Positions 49,472-60,957 of a stretch of 64,000 nt of DNA are shown piece by piece (position 1 is the stretch's first letter; every line of letters begins with the position of its first letter). The translations under genes and the position numbers were made by a program. The DNA is from Cercozoa sp. M6MM (Eukaryota > Endomyxa: Ascetosporea), in assembly GCA_040357565.1 (NCBI GenBank), contig JBDODJ010000019.1; one strand, given 5' to 3'. A model generated the notes under the pieces. That model was not told the origin of the DNA, made no database searches, and saw nothing but the letters and a program-made list of their open reading frames with translations.

Positions 49472-50659
49472 TTACTTGTCTTTCTTCTTGAGCGCGAGCT
49501 GCACGGCTACTCTGAGTTGCGGCATGTTGCGCGCGTAGTCCTCCTGCACGCTCCTGCCGTCGCTGTCCTTGAGTGCCACATCGGCACCGTGCTATCACAG
49601 AGAGACATGCGAGACACCAAGAGGCAGGAGTAATGCGCGTACCTGCACGAGAAGCACGGCGACCTCCTCGTGTCCACTGTCGGCAGCGATGTGCAGCGCC
49701 GTGTCGCCATCCGTCGTCAGCACGTCCACGTCGGCCGATGCCTCCAGCAGTGCGCGCACGCAGTCTACATCGCCAGCGTGAGCCGCACAGAACAAGGGAG
49801 TCTCGCCGTCGCTGTTCTGCATCTGCACACCCAACTCAACTCAACTCAACCCACTCAAAGCAGCCCAACCCAACCAGCAACCCAACCCAACCAGCAACCC
49901 AACCCAACCAGCAACCCAACTCAAATCAACTCAACCCAACTCAAAGCAGCCCAACCCAACTCAAAGCAACACACAACTCAACGAAAGTCAAGTTAAGTCA
50001 ATCAAGTCAAGCCAAGCCAGGTCAAGTCAAGTCAAGTCAAGTCAAGTCAAGTCAAGTCAAGAAAACTAAAACTCAACTTAAAGCCAGTCAAGTCAAGTAA
50101 ACTAAAAACTCAAAGCAAAAAAAAAAAAAACACAACGCACGTTGACATTGGCGCCGTTGGCCACGAGCCACTGCACTACGTGCGTCTGCGCCTCCACGGC
50201 AGCCCAGTGCAGCGGCGTCCATTCGTCGCTATCGATCACATTGACCTGCCCACAGCATTTTCGTCCAACCCTTCTACCGTGCGTCACTGCAGGAAACACA
50301 GAAATGCTGCAGCACCTCGAGATCGCGCGGAATCATCTCCTGCACGGCTGGCAGCTCGCCTGACGCTGCCGCCTGCATCAGAAAGTCCACCTGTAGTGAC
50401 CGCAACTCGCTGATCTGCGTCCCTCTCGTCTGCAGTTCCTCGCTCGCTCTGGCTTCAAACTCCTCCACACTGAGCGCACTGTCGATCGGCCTCTGCACAT
50501 CCAAACACAACATGAAAGCACCCACAAAAAGAAATATGTGGTCATCGGTACGGCATCTGTGATGTCGACCTCGTCGTCCTCCATGCTCTCCTCAATCAGA
50601 GCCAAGCGTGTGAACACATCACGCTGCGGTTGCCCAGGCACCTCCTCGGGCGCCGACAT
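49472..50659 (-). CDS. Small ankyrin-repeat protein
   Basis: The start MSAPEEVPGQPQRDVF at 50659 precedes an acidic helical N-terminus (EESMEDDEVDITDAV, LQVDFLMQAAASGELPAVQ). Ankyrin repeats follow: DEWTPLHWAAVEAQTHVVQW, DGETPLFCAAHAGDVDCVRA, DGDTALHIAADSGHEEVAVL and HGADVALKDSDGRS, each with the TPLH/TALH turn. A basic end (QLALKKKDK) precedes the stop at 49472. The repeats suit a protein-protein adaptor of about 240 residues. One intron (about 49825-50137) is filled with CCAAC-type and AAGTC-type tandem units. The partner is unknown. Confidence 0.8.
49825..50125. repeat. Tandem CAACC and AAGTC repeats in intron
   Basis: The first part is degenerate CCAACCCAACCAG units, and the second is an AAGTC pentamer array (about 50018-50060). 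Together they expand one ankyrin-gene intron to about 310 nt. Confidence 0.85.
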
Positions 50660-50889
50660 GCTTCACTGAGATCAGAAAAAATAGTTTTTCGCCACAGCGC
50701 TTGATATCGGCTTGCTGCTACGCGTGCGCCGTCAATTATGTATGAGCACACCTCGTCGTTCGTGAGCGCGGCCCCTGGCGGAAGAACAGGAACGCTGGTA
50801 CAGATTTCATTAATTTTTTAAATATCAATTCAGGCGGCTGACGGTTTTGTTTTTCCATTTTATTGTGGACCAGGTGGGAATAAAAACCA

Positions 50890-52955
50890 TCAGTCTTTCG
50901 AGCTAGGCACATTCGGGCACGAACACGCAGCAGGCTTGAGCACCTCGAACGCCGAAATTGCAGAACACGACATGAGTTGCTCGACTGCCTGCTGGAGGAT
51001 GCTGTCTTCGCCGTGGTTTTGTGGATCCGTGAACCCCAGTTTGCGGCACAAAAGAGCGTCATTGAGCAGCGCGACCATCTGTACACACGACAGAAAATGG
51101 TCAGGTTGCAACGTCAGTGAGGGTGAAAACTGAGAAATTTAAGCTGACCTGACGGCAGACTTTCCTCGGACGCGACTTTCGTGTCGCCTTTTGCAGCTGA
51201 TGGATCGTGTTGATGTTGCGGACCTGCGTTTTACAAAAAACTTACTGTACAGTTATAGTATACTGAAGATGTACGAAGCGATGTTCGAGAACTGCCGGGC
51301 GTCTGGCTTTGCGCGACTGTGGATCCGCGAAGAGCTGCTGAGGGTTGTGGCAGGACCTTCGAAAAGGAAGTAAAATAGATTTTCCGTTATGTTTATACGT
51401 ACCCTCCAACGTAGAGACTTTCCAAGGTCGAGGGCCCCCCAATCGACTTCAAAATAGACATGAACAACGAACTGTAGTGCTCGCCGATGCTGTTATTCGC
51501 ATATTGTCGTATCTCTTCTTCTCGCCAGTGCTTTTTGGAAATGAGAGCCGCCAGGCGGCATCTGAATTCACAGTGCAGGCTCATTCAACAGTTAATATTA
51601 TTATCAAACATAGAGAATTACAAGTAGTCTGCGACTGAAGCAGAGTGGTGTAGCAAGCGCACACTATGAGAATTCCGATCCAACACATAATCCAGACCAC
51701 CTGCTGCAATCTGCCGAGTTCACAAACCGTGTGACAACAATCTCAACTGAACGAAATGCAAGCATACTGCCAAAGATTTGTAAGCCACAGGAGCTGTCAC
51801 TTCGAACACCAAACGTGCAGCTCGACGGTAAACCTCAAGCATTGCGCGAGTTGCGTTGCCGTTCGCCCGTTGCATAGCGTGTCTGAGAGAAACAAACAAT
51901 CGGAGAAATGCACACAGTAGTTGGATTTCTGTACCGCACATACGAGTACCTGGCAAGGTCTTGTCGTTCCTCCAGGTCAATCAAGTAAAAGCGCCAGTCT
52001 TGCGGCCACACTTGCAGCTCTCTTTGCACAGAAGTACAGATACAGTTAAGTAGTTGCATAGGCAAAACCTAAGTGGGGGGGGGGGGTAGTACCGATTTGC
52101 AGTCCAAATAGGCGTGACTGCAGAGATGTGCGAATTATGCACCTTGTGAGTCCACTCACGGACCCGCGTGGCACGCGTGTACAGTTGTTTCTGCATTAAA
52201 TTGCAAAAGGAAGAGTCTAGAGTGTTTTAGATCTCGAAAGAGCTAGATGCAGTTACCTCTTCATCACTTGAAACGTGAATCTGTGAGCACAGGAATTTCT
52301 CAGGCGCGCCCGTGATTAAAACGTTCGTGGTGACCAAGTCGAGTCTGGCATTAAGTTGACACACCAAACAATGATGCAAGTAACACAACTAAACTCCTAA
52401 AACAGAAACTAAAGTAAAACTGGAAAAAATACAACTGAACGTTGCGCTGGTGAAGCACATGAACAGTGCAAAGGAGTGCTCGAACCGCTTGGCTGTTGTG
52501 CTCGATTGCTTCGTTCATTCCTTTCGTGTCGAAGTGATCATTCACCAGCAGCGGTCCACACTTTGACACTATGCACACAGACGCTAACATTTTCTCCCAG
52601 GTTATGAGTAACTGTATACCTGCCTGATTCATTCGTTGTGTAGACGGGAGAAACTGCATCACCAACACAGGCACGGCAAACGTCTGATTGCTCTTCAGTT
52701 CTCGAGGGCGCAAGGACATTGCTCGATTTAGTGCATTTCCAGAATCCATGAACTCTTTTTGTAGCACACACATAGCAGTACAGTACGAGAGCAACACTCT
52801 TAAGAAAGAAGATCATCGGTGGTACCGAGGACAGCAAATGGCTTGACCAAAGGAACGTAATCGAGCTTGGTTAAAGCACCACACTCGTCGTGTTTTTGAG
52901 CTTGCTCTACGATACTGTAGGCTTGCTGCATGCGTGCTAAATTTACAGTTGAATA

Positions 52956-52998
<43 letters not shown>

Positions 52999-53098
52999 NN
53001 NNNNNNNNNNNNNNNNNNNNNNNNNNNNNNNNNNNNNNNNNNNNNNNNNNNNNNNNNNNNNNNNNNNNNNNNNNNNNNNNNNNNNNNNNNNNNNNNNN

Positions 53099-53137
<39 letters not shown>

Positions 53138-53628
53138 CGTGTGTGTGTGTGTCATTACATTTGATACTCAACAGTTCAATGCACTGTACCTCCTTCAGCC
53201 CGCAAAGCAGTACGCGACTTGCGCATCCACATGTTGTTAACGACTGGTACACGCGGACGAACTGCGGCCTGTACCCAATCAATATGACAACATTAATATC
53301 AATACCGTATCAAGGTACGACTCACCTTGACTGCAACCTCTAGTCCCGAACACAACGTGGTGCGAAAGATGCAGAAGCGAGTTCCGCACATGTGAAGCTG
53401 CATCTCACGTAGACAAGAGAAGTCGGACTGCGAAGAAGTGTCAAACAGCTGTCGCAGGTGCACGTGTTCGATTCTGCGACTGCGAGCAGGCGGCGGAGGC
53501 ATCTCCTGCAGCACCAGTCTTGCAGAAAGTTGCGCAAGCGATACCGATGCAGCAGAGCCGTTGGACAACGCACTTGACGAGCTTGATGGCAACTCCACGC
53601 GAATGGACGCCAGCAGAATCGCCATCAT
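50890..53628 (-). CDS. Unrecognised multi-exon protein, possibly membrane-bound
   Basis: The C-terminal exons join cleanly: STLESLYVGG to SCHNPQQLFADPQSRKARRP, then NINTIHQLQKATRKSRPRKV, then VALLNDALLCRKLGFTDPQN and a last CSCPNVPSSKD at 50890. Middle exons include QVWPQDWRFYLIDLEERQDL, MLEVYRRAARLVFEV, TTNVLITGAPEKFLCSQIHV and LKSNQTFAVPVLVMQFLPS. The N-terminal region has a hydrophobic segment (FVFAIIMMAILLASI, near 53630) and a Ser-rich piece. The start codon is not settled: the Met at 53628 lies within the hydrophobic stretch, and a frame from 53828 does not splice cleanly. A (GT)n intron contains the second assembly gap. I do not recognise the family. Confidence 0.45.
52961..53136. repeat. 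(GT)n microsatellite spanning an assembly gap
   Basis: GT runs lie on both sides of 100 Ns (52999-53098). The gap therefore probably results from an unresolved long GT tract, in an intron of the unrecognised minus-strand gene. Confidence 0.9.
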
Positions 53629-54097
53629 TATGATCGCGAACACGAACACGAGCGGAGCTGGTGCTGCGCCCTTCGTAAGTCGCAATCAGTTTTGCAACAG
53701 CTACTGGTCCGACCAAAAGCAACAAAGCACCACATTCTGCGGACGACGAACTGTCTCGGCAGCAGTTTCAACCGGAGCGGCAAACTGCAATCGGTTATAC
53801 TCTCGAACGGCACCCGGGTTTCCTTCATGCGCTTGCACGACGGCCGGCGCGTGCATTCGGCGACTCCTTGCGAATGAGCAGAAGATGAGGCAACTCAAAC
53901 GGTCTTTAGGGCCGCTGTGGAGTGTTTCACTGTGCCAAGAAATCTGGCACGAACACCGAAACTTTGGTGTGCCTCCTCGACGTGCAATCGCCCAGTTTCA
54001 GCACACGAAGCGGCGTCATTGTGCTGCGTGTGCGCGTGCTTGTTGTGTTGTTAGCAGGCTAGAGTAGTCTATTGCCTGATCAAAGCCCTCGGTTGGC

Positions 54098-56101
54098 ATG
54101 GCGTTTCTCGTCTTGCGGCAAGTGCTTGAAGGTCAAGAAGCCGCACTCGGCCGTTTACGCACCGAACTTAGCATGTACAAATCATGCCAACATAGCCCTA
54201 AAAGATGGTAAGAACCGATGACAGGCTCCTTTGTGCAGGCACGGTTTTTGTGTGGTGCAACTTCCGGACGAGTTGGCAGCTGATGCGTTGAAAGTGAAGG
54301 ATGCGCTCAAGCTGGCGATTTCGAGGGAGTCTCGGATCGAAAACGGCGTGCAAGTGCTCCACTCGAATGTTCGCGATGGTTTCTCTGTCGGCACTTGCGA
54401 TCGATTGTAAACTTCAATGTTTTGGTTTCTTTCAAACATAACCTTTGGTGTGATGTGAGAAAGGTTATGTTTGAAAGGTTGTTTTCAGACCAGCGACGGC
54501 GCGCTGGCCTGCGTCACTTCGTTCTGTCGCTCCTAGTCTCGCCTTGAAACTTGACAAGGTAGAGTAAACTGAAAGCTTAAAGTGCGTGAGTTTAAATTGA
54601 CTGTGATGTTTAAATTGACTGTGATCTGCAGATTGTTCCGCAACTGGTGCACTCGCTCGGTGAGGAGTTCTTCTTTGGCGCGCCTGTAAAGGAAGCGACG
54701 ACAACGATGCGCCGAGGCATGCTTGCGCCAACACGCAACGTGAACTCATTCGCTCTGAACAAGAAGCAAGTTGACATTCCGATGATGTCGTCTCACGAAG
54801 CAAAGGATCGTTTCGGTCTGTTCGACGCCGTGTGCTACAAGTCGGGCTTTCACATTCACGATGATCCTTCGCTGGTCCGTTTGTTCCGTTTCTGTTCACA
54901 CTGTAGAGATATATTATTTATGTATTTTATAAGATGTTGTGCTTTATACTTTGGTATTTGTATATACGGTTTGACAGATAATGACGCAACACGCCGACCC
55001 GGGTCTGCTGTCGCTGAGCTTGTGTCAGTCGTCGCCCGGACTGCAGTTCTTGCGCCAGGACGGCGAGTTTCGAGACGCTCCGTTAGAAGCCAATCTCGGA
55101 GTTGTCGTACAGCACTCTGCTTTTCCACTGTCACATCGTGTCAAATGCCTCTGACCGCTCAGTGGCTCGGTCAAGCAGCAGTACGCGCCTCGGAAGGTCG
55201 TCTGTATGTCCACTTTTATCTTTTTGGTTTATTTTATTCTTCCGCGCGCAGGCCGCCTGGCATGCATCGAGTCTACAACTACGACACCGAGGAGAGACGA
55301 ATCGCGATCTGGTATGAACTGTGTGAGCGCGGCCAGGGCGAAAACCTCGAGACTGCTGCTTCCGCGCGGAAGCTTGGTGATCCTCTGATGCTCCGGGATG
55401 TCAACACTTCGCTCAAGTCACTGGGTATCACGGAGGGCTTCGTTCTGCAGCTCGATGATTCCGTGCGACCTCCAAAAAACACGTCGACTGTAGTGGAAGA
55501 GTACACGAATTTTGGCTTTCAGTTTCTGTTTCTGTTTCAGTTTTGGTTTCAGTTTTTGTGTTGTTAACATTTGTGTTGTGCAGTTTTTCTTCCTTTGACG
55601 AATTCGTACTTGGCGCCAATCAGTTCGAGCGTGAGGTACTCGTGTTCTTTGGTCTTTGGCACGCTTAGTTCCTCCCAGTTAGTTTGACCTGTATTGATTG
55701 TAGGATGAAAAGGAATTCTCTCTCACGATTTGCGTGCCGGGCAAGGCTCCGTTGAAGCTGGTGCATTGTTTAGTTTAAACGTAACGTTCTCGACGCACTT
55801 GTGTGCACAGGAAGGAGTCAAAGCCTGCGACTCTGTTGGCACTGTGTTTGAGCGGATTCGCTCTCACTTTGGCCTGCCTCCAGGCAAGATGCGCTTCTCG
55901 TACGCACGCCGCTTGTTGCACTCTGGCGTCTGGTATGCGCAACGCCAAGCCTCGGCCGACAGTGCCTCGTAAGTAAACCTACCTGAGCTGTGGTTCAGCC
56001 TAGCTCAGTTGTGGTTTAGGGAACAGCACGTCCAAGCAGCGGCAGTGCCAAAAAGCAACAACAGCTTTGAAGGGCTTGGCACTTTCGGTCTCATGCCATA
56101 G
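54098..56101 (+). CDS. 2-oxoglutarate/Fe(II) oxygenase with ubiquitin-like C-terminal modules
   Basis: The start MAFLVLRQVLEGQEAAL leads into the usual N-terminal block HGFCVVQLPDELAADAL. The catalytic jelly-roll gives the HxD pair in SGFHIHDDPSL, SSPGLQFLRQDGEFRDA and LGQAAVRASEGR. The distal His is in GMHRVYNY and the 2OG-binding Arg in ERRIAIWYEL. This matches the isopenicillin-N-synthase-like group of oxygenases. Past the usual end, the frame continues through two segments with ubiquitin-like patterns: TSLKSLGITEGFVLQLDDS, then FSLTICVPGKAP with DSVGTVFERIRSHFGLPPGK. It ends FEGLGTFGLMP at 56099. The first intron is only 31 nt, and the second holds an 18-bp hairpin. The substrate is unknown; the ubiquitin-like calls rest on pattern only. 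Confidence 0.72.
54429..54477. repeat. Perfect 18-bp inverted repeat inside an intron
   Basis: The arms CTTTCAAACATAACCTTT (54429-54446) and AAAGGTTATGTTTGAAAG (54460-54477) pair without mismatch around a 13-nt loop. The structure fills most of the second intron of the oxygenase gene. Confidence 0.85.
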
Positions 56102-56259
56102 GCTTTACTGTTCGTCCAGGACTGCAATTGTTGTCGCACCATACACCATTACAGTCAGTATTCATCCGGCTCAAGGAACGACGAGAATTGCAAGATTTGC
56201 AGTTGAACCAAACACACATATTAATGTTGTTTGAGTGTGATTGATAACGTGCTCAAATA

Positions 56260-57087
56260 ATGCTGTTGACTCTCCATCCGTCTGCCTTGCTGGACGCGGT
56301 TGTGCGGTTCTGCAAGTTGGTGCTTTTCGTTTGGATCCAAGCCCGCGTGGGTGTTTTCTTGTTCACTGCGCGTGTGCATAGGCGTTATTTGTGGCATTGA
56401 CGCCGTACTGGCTCGTACTGCTGCTTCCCGTGACAAAGGCCGTGCTGAAGCAGGATGTCGGCACTTTGTGGCGCCATGTCGAGCAAAAGCGTATAATTTT
56501 GTTCTCGCATATTAGTTGGCGGTGTTGTAAAACACGAGTGAACAAGTAGCACTCGGCAAGTGGCTGTTCTCGATGGTGTTCTCGAGTGTGACGCCATTCA
56601 ATGGCATTCTGGACGCGTCGGTTCGCGAGTTGTCGGCGCAGCGGTGCGTGGTCGCTGTGAAGACCACAGGCTGTCTGTTCAATCCGTTCGGCTCGCTGCA
56701 TCTCGGCGCGCAATGTGCCCTGGCCGAGCTGCCTACGTAGCCTTTGTTTGCACACCGATGCTTTGCTCCACACAAGCGACATTAGGATGTGTCACATGCA
56801 GAGGACTCATGGTGTTCATGCAAGCCGCCGGCACTGAAGGCGGCGTGAAGGCCTTCTCGTTCGCGCCGACGAAGGTGGAGTCCGAGTACTCGCGCATGGC
56901 ACGCGGCACCGTGCTGGCCGAGTGCTCGCTGGATCACTCTGCTAGTGGTCTCTTTGACGACGTTGGAGAAGCGCCCGTCGAGCACACGTTCACAGTGACT
57001 CTGCGCGATGAGCAGCTCGGCCTCATCGTGTCGACACACAGCGTCACCTGGCGTCTGCGTCGCCGCGTCCTCAAAAAGAACGAGTAA
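56260..57087 (+). CDS. DUF4442-type hotdog thioesterase-like protein
   Basis: Four exons splice cleanly. MLLTLHPSALLDA joins ALFVALTPYWLVLLLPVTKA, a hydrophobic N-terminal helix that may anchor or target it. The hotdog domain follows: GKWLFSMVFSSVTPFNGIL, RCVVAVKTTGCLFNPFGSLH, LGAQCALAELPTGL (the conserved H-x-G-A/AELP region), TKVESEYSRMARG and FTVTLRDEQLGLIV. It ends WRLRRRVLKKNE at 57085. The layout matches DUF4442/PaaI-like acyl thioesterase-related proteins of about 200-220 residues, here with an added N-terminal hydrophobic segment. The substrate is unknown. Its 3' end faces the next minus-strand gene. Confidence 0.72.
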
Positions 57088-57330
57088 ACACGATGTTTTA
57101 CCGCGGACAGCTTTCTGCGCTACGTGCTGCTGCCAGATGTAACTGTGAGATTTAAGAAAACTGAATTCCGAATCGACCAGAAATGAAAGCGAGGCGCAAA
57201 CTGAAGAACAACTTGAAGAATCGAAACGGCCAGAGTCATCGGGCCTGTGAGCACGTGGCTCTAGTGAGGCAAACTGAACTTCTCGCGTCGCGTCAATCCG
57301 CCAAAAGATCGCCATGCAAGAGGACGCAAG

Positions 57331-58235
57331 TTAGATCGCGTTCTTCTTGCACTGACGCACCATGAGGCCCATGGCAGCCACACCGACAATGCCGATGATC
57401 ACAGCGACGGCAATGGCCCAGCCCGGCACCTCGCAGGCCTGAACACACCACATGTGTTCCCCATATGACCCATTCAGCAAAAAACGGCAACAATTACCTC
57501 GGACTCGCCGACACCGCCAGCAGCTCGCAATGACTCGTCGTACTGCTCGCGCGCCTTGTCCGCGGCGTCCTGACCACCGCATGAACACATTTTCGACAAA
57601 CACGAATCCCAACAACAAGGAAGAAAAGTGGGTGCTACCTCACAGAAAGTAATAACCGGCCACTTGACTTCCAACGTGAGGGTTTGGTTGCCCTCGAACT
57701 TCATCCTGCAACAGAATAAACATATATTCCTCAGTGCGCCCGCGCGGATTCAGAAAGGTAACGAACGTGGTCTCGGTGCAGAAGTTGCTGATGCCACTAG
57801 GAACGTGCTTGGTCAACTTGTGGTAGCAGTCGCAGTCCTGTGACTTCTGCTCTGACTGCAGACGCGCCTGTGGGAAACGGAGTGTGACAGAGTCTATTTC
57901 ATGTGCGTTGTGTTGTATTTAAGCTTACCAAGCACTCGCTTTGGCACGTGGTGACCTTCTCAACGCGTTCCGTGTAGTCATCGAACTTACTGAGCGAGCG
58001 TTCGCAGTCCTTGAGCGCTTTGTCGCAGTTGTCCTTGCATTTCGATGACTCTGTGAAACAAAAAGTTCGGCACGCCAAAAAAAAAGACGCGTTGTTATAG
58101 TTATTTTTATTGGTCTCCACCCTGCGTGCTACACATCTGCTTGATGGACTCGCAAGACTCAAGGGCCCACACTGGCGCCAACATGGCGATCAGCAGCACG
58201 GCCAGGCAAGCGAGGCGTCTCACGTAACTCGGCAT
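57331..58235 (-). CDS. Cys-rich type I membrane protein
   Basis: The start MPSYVRRLACLAVLLIAMLA at 58235 is a signal peptide ending near VWALES. The ectodomain is Cys-rich with paired CxxxC-type spacings (CESIKQMC, CKDNCDKALKDC, CQSEC, CDCYHKL) and long helices, followed by MKFEGNQTLTLEVKWPVITF. A transmembrane helix (GWAIAVAVIIGIVGVAAMGL) and a short basic tail (VRQCKKNAI) end at 57331. There are five or six exons with introns of 50-90 nt. The family was not recognised. A surface or secretory-pathway location is inferred from topology. Confidence 0.68.
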
Positions 58236-58938
58236 CTCGTAGAGCACCACTGGAGACAGCCTTGTACTCTGCGAACACCTATACACACGCCCTACGTTAC
58301 TGAATGTGCGGTTCGCCTTCTTGCACAAGACGACTTGACATGATCAAGATCCTTGGGACTGGCCAACGACTCTCTTTTTCGATGCAACCAGGCCGAACAG
58401 ATCTTTTGAACGTAGTTTTTCACGCGTCCGCAAATGAATCTTATAGCTAGCTTGAAATACTGAACCCTGGTTTTGGGAGAATGATAATTTTTGTCTCGTC
58501 CTGGAAGGCTACTCGTCAGTCTTGTACTGTCCGAATGGTCCGCTTAAAGCAACGCTAGTAGTATCCCGCCCTTTGTTTCCTGCGTGCTGTCTGAATCCCG
58601 GAAGCGTCGCCGAAGTTTAGGCTGCTAACAGGTAGGGAGACAGCGTATTGGTGCTCGAAAGAGTCTCTTTTTCCAGGCGGCTTTCAGCCCCAGAACAGGG
58701 CGGAGCGATCTTTTGAGGGCTTTTTATCCTCTGCTGTTTCTTAGACGCTGCGTCACTTTCGTACACGACTATAAAAGCTAGTGACTCGCCGATCAGAGTG
58801 CGTTCTTGTTGATCTGCGGCGTTTGTGGTCGTTTGATTCCCCCTCACTCCCTTTGTGCGTGTGTTTGCTTAGTAAAACCACTTTTTTGCGATTCGTTGAA
58901 CTGACGCGCACCGTGGAGCACCCCAAAACACTTGGCAG
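58236..58938. promoter_or_regulatory. Shared divergent promoter region
   Basis: This interval of 703 bp lies between the Cys-rich membrane gene (-) and MO25 (+). Two loosely similar segments (near 58360-58410 and 58650-58720) both hold CTCTTTTTC and GATCTTTTGA. The open frames here show no motif. Confidence 0.35.
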
Positions 58939-60383
58939 ATGGCGTTCATCTTCGGCCGCGGTAGGAGCTCGCCGCAGCAGCTCGTTCGCTCGACGCACAA
59001 CTCGATCCTGCTTCTGCAGGAGCGACGGGATGAGCGCAGCATCAAGCGAGGTACCGCTGTGCTCTTGCTGTACTGCACGTGTTTAAACTGGTGCGTCTCT
59101 GTTTTGCTTGTCGCAACAGCGAGCGAGAAGATCGCGCAGTCGCTCACGGCGATGAAACTGATGCTGTACGGCGACGGCGAGACGGCGCCGCGACAAGACC
59201 AGATCGAAAAACTCAGCGAGGAACTGTTCGAGAGCAACTTGCTCGAAGTGGTACAACCCAGGAAAACACGAAACACCCCCTCACATCCCCAACACCAATC
59301 AACAACCCTGCGCAGCTTTTGAACAATTTCGTGCACTTTGACTTCGAAAGCAAGAAAGAAGTGGCGTTTATTTTCACATATTTACTGCGCCACGCGGAAG
59401 GACAGCAACGACACGCTGTTGAGTACGTGTTGACACACCCGCAGATTCTTGACAAGCTAGTGGTGCGTCCGCCTTGTTTCCTCAACAGTGTTTGCTTTTT
59501 GAGTGCGACTTTGTGGTGACTTTTAGGATGGCTACGAGGATCCTCTGATCGCTGCGAATTGCGGCTCGATTTTGCGTGAGTGTATCCGGTACAGTTCCCG
59601 TGTTGTATGAGGACCGGATTGAGTCGCCTGGAGTGTGAAGCATATGCGCATGTAGGCACCCGGAGCTGTGCGAGCAATTGCTGAACTCGCCGAACTTTGC
59701 GCGTTTCTTCACGTTCGTGCAGAAGCCGAACTTTGACGTGGCGAGTGACGCGTTCAACACGTTCAAAATGCTGCTGACGAAACACACGGCATTAGCTAGT
59801 CGTTTCTTGGTACAGCTGAGAGTATTCTTGTGAGTTATTCTTGTGAGTTATTCTTGTGGACTGATAACTGTACTCACTCCCTGCGCAGGAGCAGAACTAC
59901 CAGACAGTGATTCCAAAGTACAACGAGCTCATCCAGAGCAAGAACTACGTCACGAAGCGTCAGTCGCTCAAGCTACTCGGCGAGATTCTGCTGGATCGCA
60001 GCAATTTCAACGTGCTCATCATGTACATCAACGACCCGGCCAACCTCAAGATCATGATGATCTTGCTACGCGACAAGTCGCGTATCCAGGTCGAGGCCTT
60101 TCACGTGTTCAAGGTCTTCATCGCCAATCCAAAGAAGAGTCGCGCCGTGCAGGCCATTCTGTGGCGCAACAAGGACCGTCTGATCGACTTTCTCGCGCGC
60201 TTCCGGGAAGGCGACGAGGACGAGCAGTTCGTCGAGGAGAAGCAGATCCTTCTGTCGACGCTCGAGAAGATGGGCCCGCCGCCACCCGAGGAGGAAGAGG
60301 AGGTGCACTGTACCTTCTCCTTCAATCTGCCTCTTGTGTCTCCTGCGGTATGCTTACATTACATCTGTATCCTGCAGGAGTAA
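58939..60383 (+). CDS. MO25: MO25 (CAB39) scaffold protein
   Basis: MO25 is an armadillo-like helical scaffold that binds STRAD and stabilises active LKB1-type or Ste20-type kinases. The start MAFIFGRGRSSPQQLVRSTH is typical. Diagnostic blocks follow: EKIAQSLTAMKLMLYGDGE, LLNNFVHFDFESKKEVAFIF, ILRECIRHPELCEQLL, FFTFVQKPNFDVASDAFNTF, YVTKRQSLKLLGEILLDRSN and VFKVFIANPKKS. The acidic end PPPPEEEEE is completed across a last intron, with the stop at 60381. The length, about 340 residues, equals the family norm. There are about eight exons. Coding sequence is GC-rich and intact. Confidence 0.93.
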
Positions 60384-60957
60384 ACTTGGCGTCACTTTTT
60401 GTCCCGACTTTCCCGCCGGTGGACTCGCCCGTCGATTTCCCGTCCTCCGTAACTGTCACACTTTTCGTTGGAACCAACCGTAAATTTGCTCCGAGTTGAA
60501 TTCGATCTCGCGGCGCTTAGTTGAGTCTTCTAGGAAACCAACTATGTAGTTTCCACCAGTCCGGGGTCGCGGGAGCATGGCCGTGTCTACCATCCGCTTT
60601 TAGGGTAGGACCATACAGTTCCCTTTTGACGTTCCCCAGACACCACGACGCCAGGTTGGTGCAGATCTGGTGACGTGTAATTTCGCTTTCTTGCATTCTG
60701 TACATGTACCTACCGCACAGTAGATGTACCGTACGCGGCACGCGGCATGTACATCGAGTGCTGAACGGTACGGGCTTAGTTTTAGTCCTAGGCTATGCGT
60801 CGGCAAGTCTGACCAGCGCAGCCGAACAGAGTGGTGATCAAGAAAAAATGAAGTCCGCGAGCGACGAATCCTTGTCGGCGTTGACGCGCATTTGTGCAAG
60901 TCGGTGCTCCAGCACTTCATCCTCCCTGCAAGAAGGTGCAGAAAATTAATGCAAGAT
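60384..60957. other. Convergent intergenic region
   Basis: This lies between the 3' ends of MO25 (+) and the makorin gene (-). It contains repeat family A copy 2. No gene is supported in 60630-60957. Confidence 0.4.
60520..60622 (-). repeat. Dispersed repeat family A, copy 2
   Basis: In reverse complement this matches 23247-23340 with small indels. Shared blocks include GAGTCTTCTAGGAAACCAAC next to CTATGTAGTT, and TAGGGTAGGA.CATACAG. Confidence 0.7.

Noticed and set aside
49850-50060. Regular short repeats that could suggest a CRISPR array
   Set aside because: The units are 5-13 nt simple tandem repeats with no spacers, inside an intron of a eukaryotic gene.
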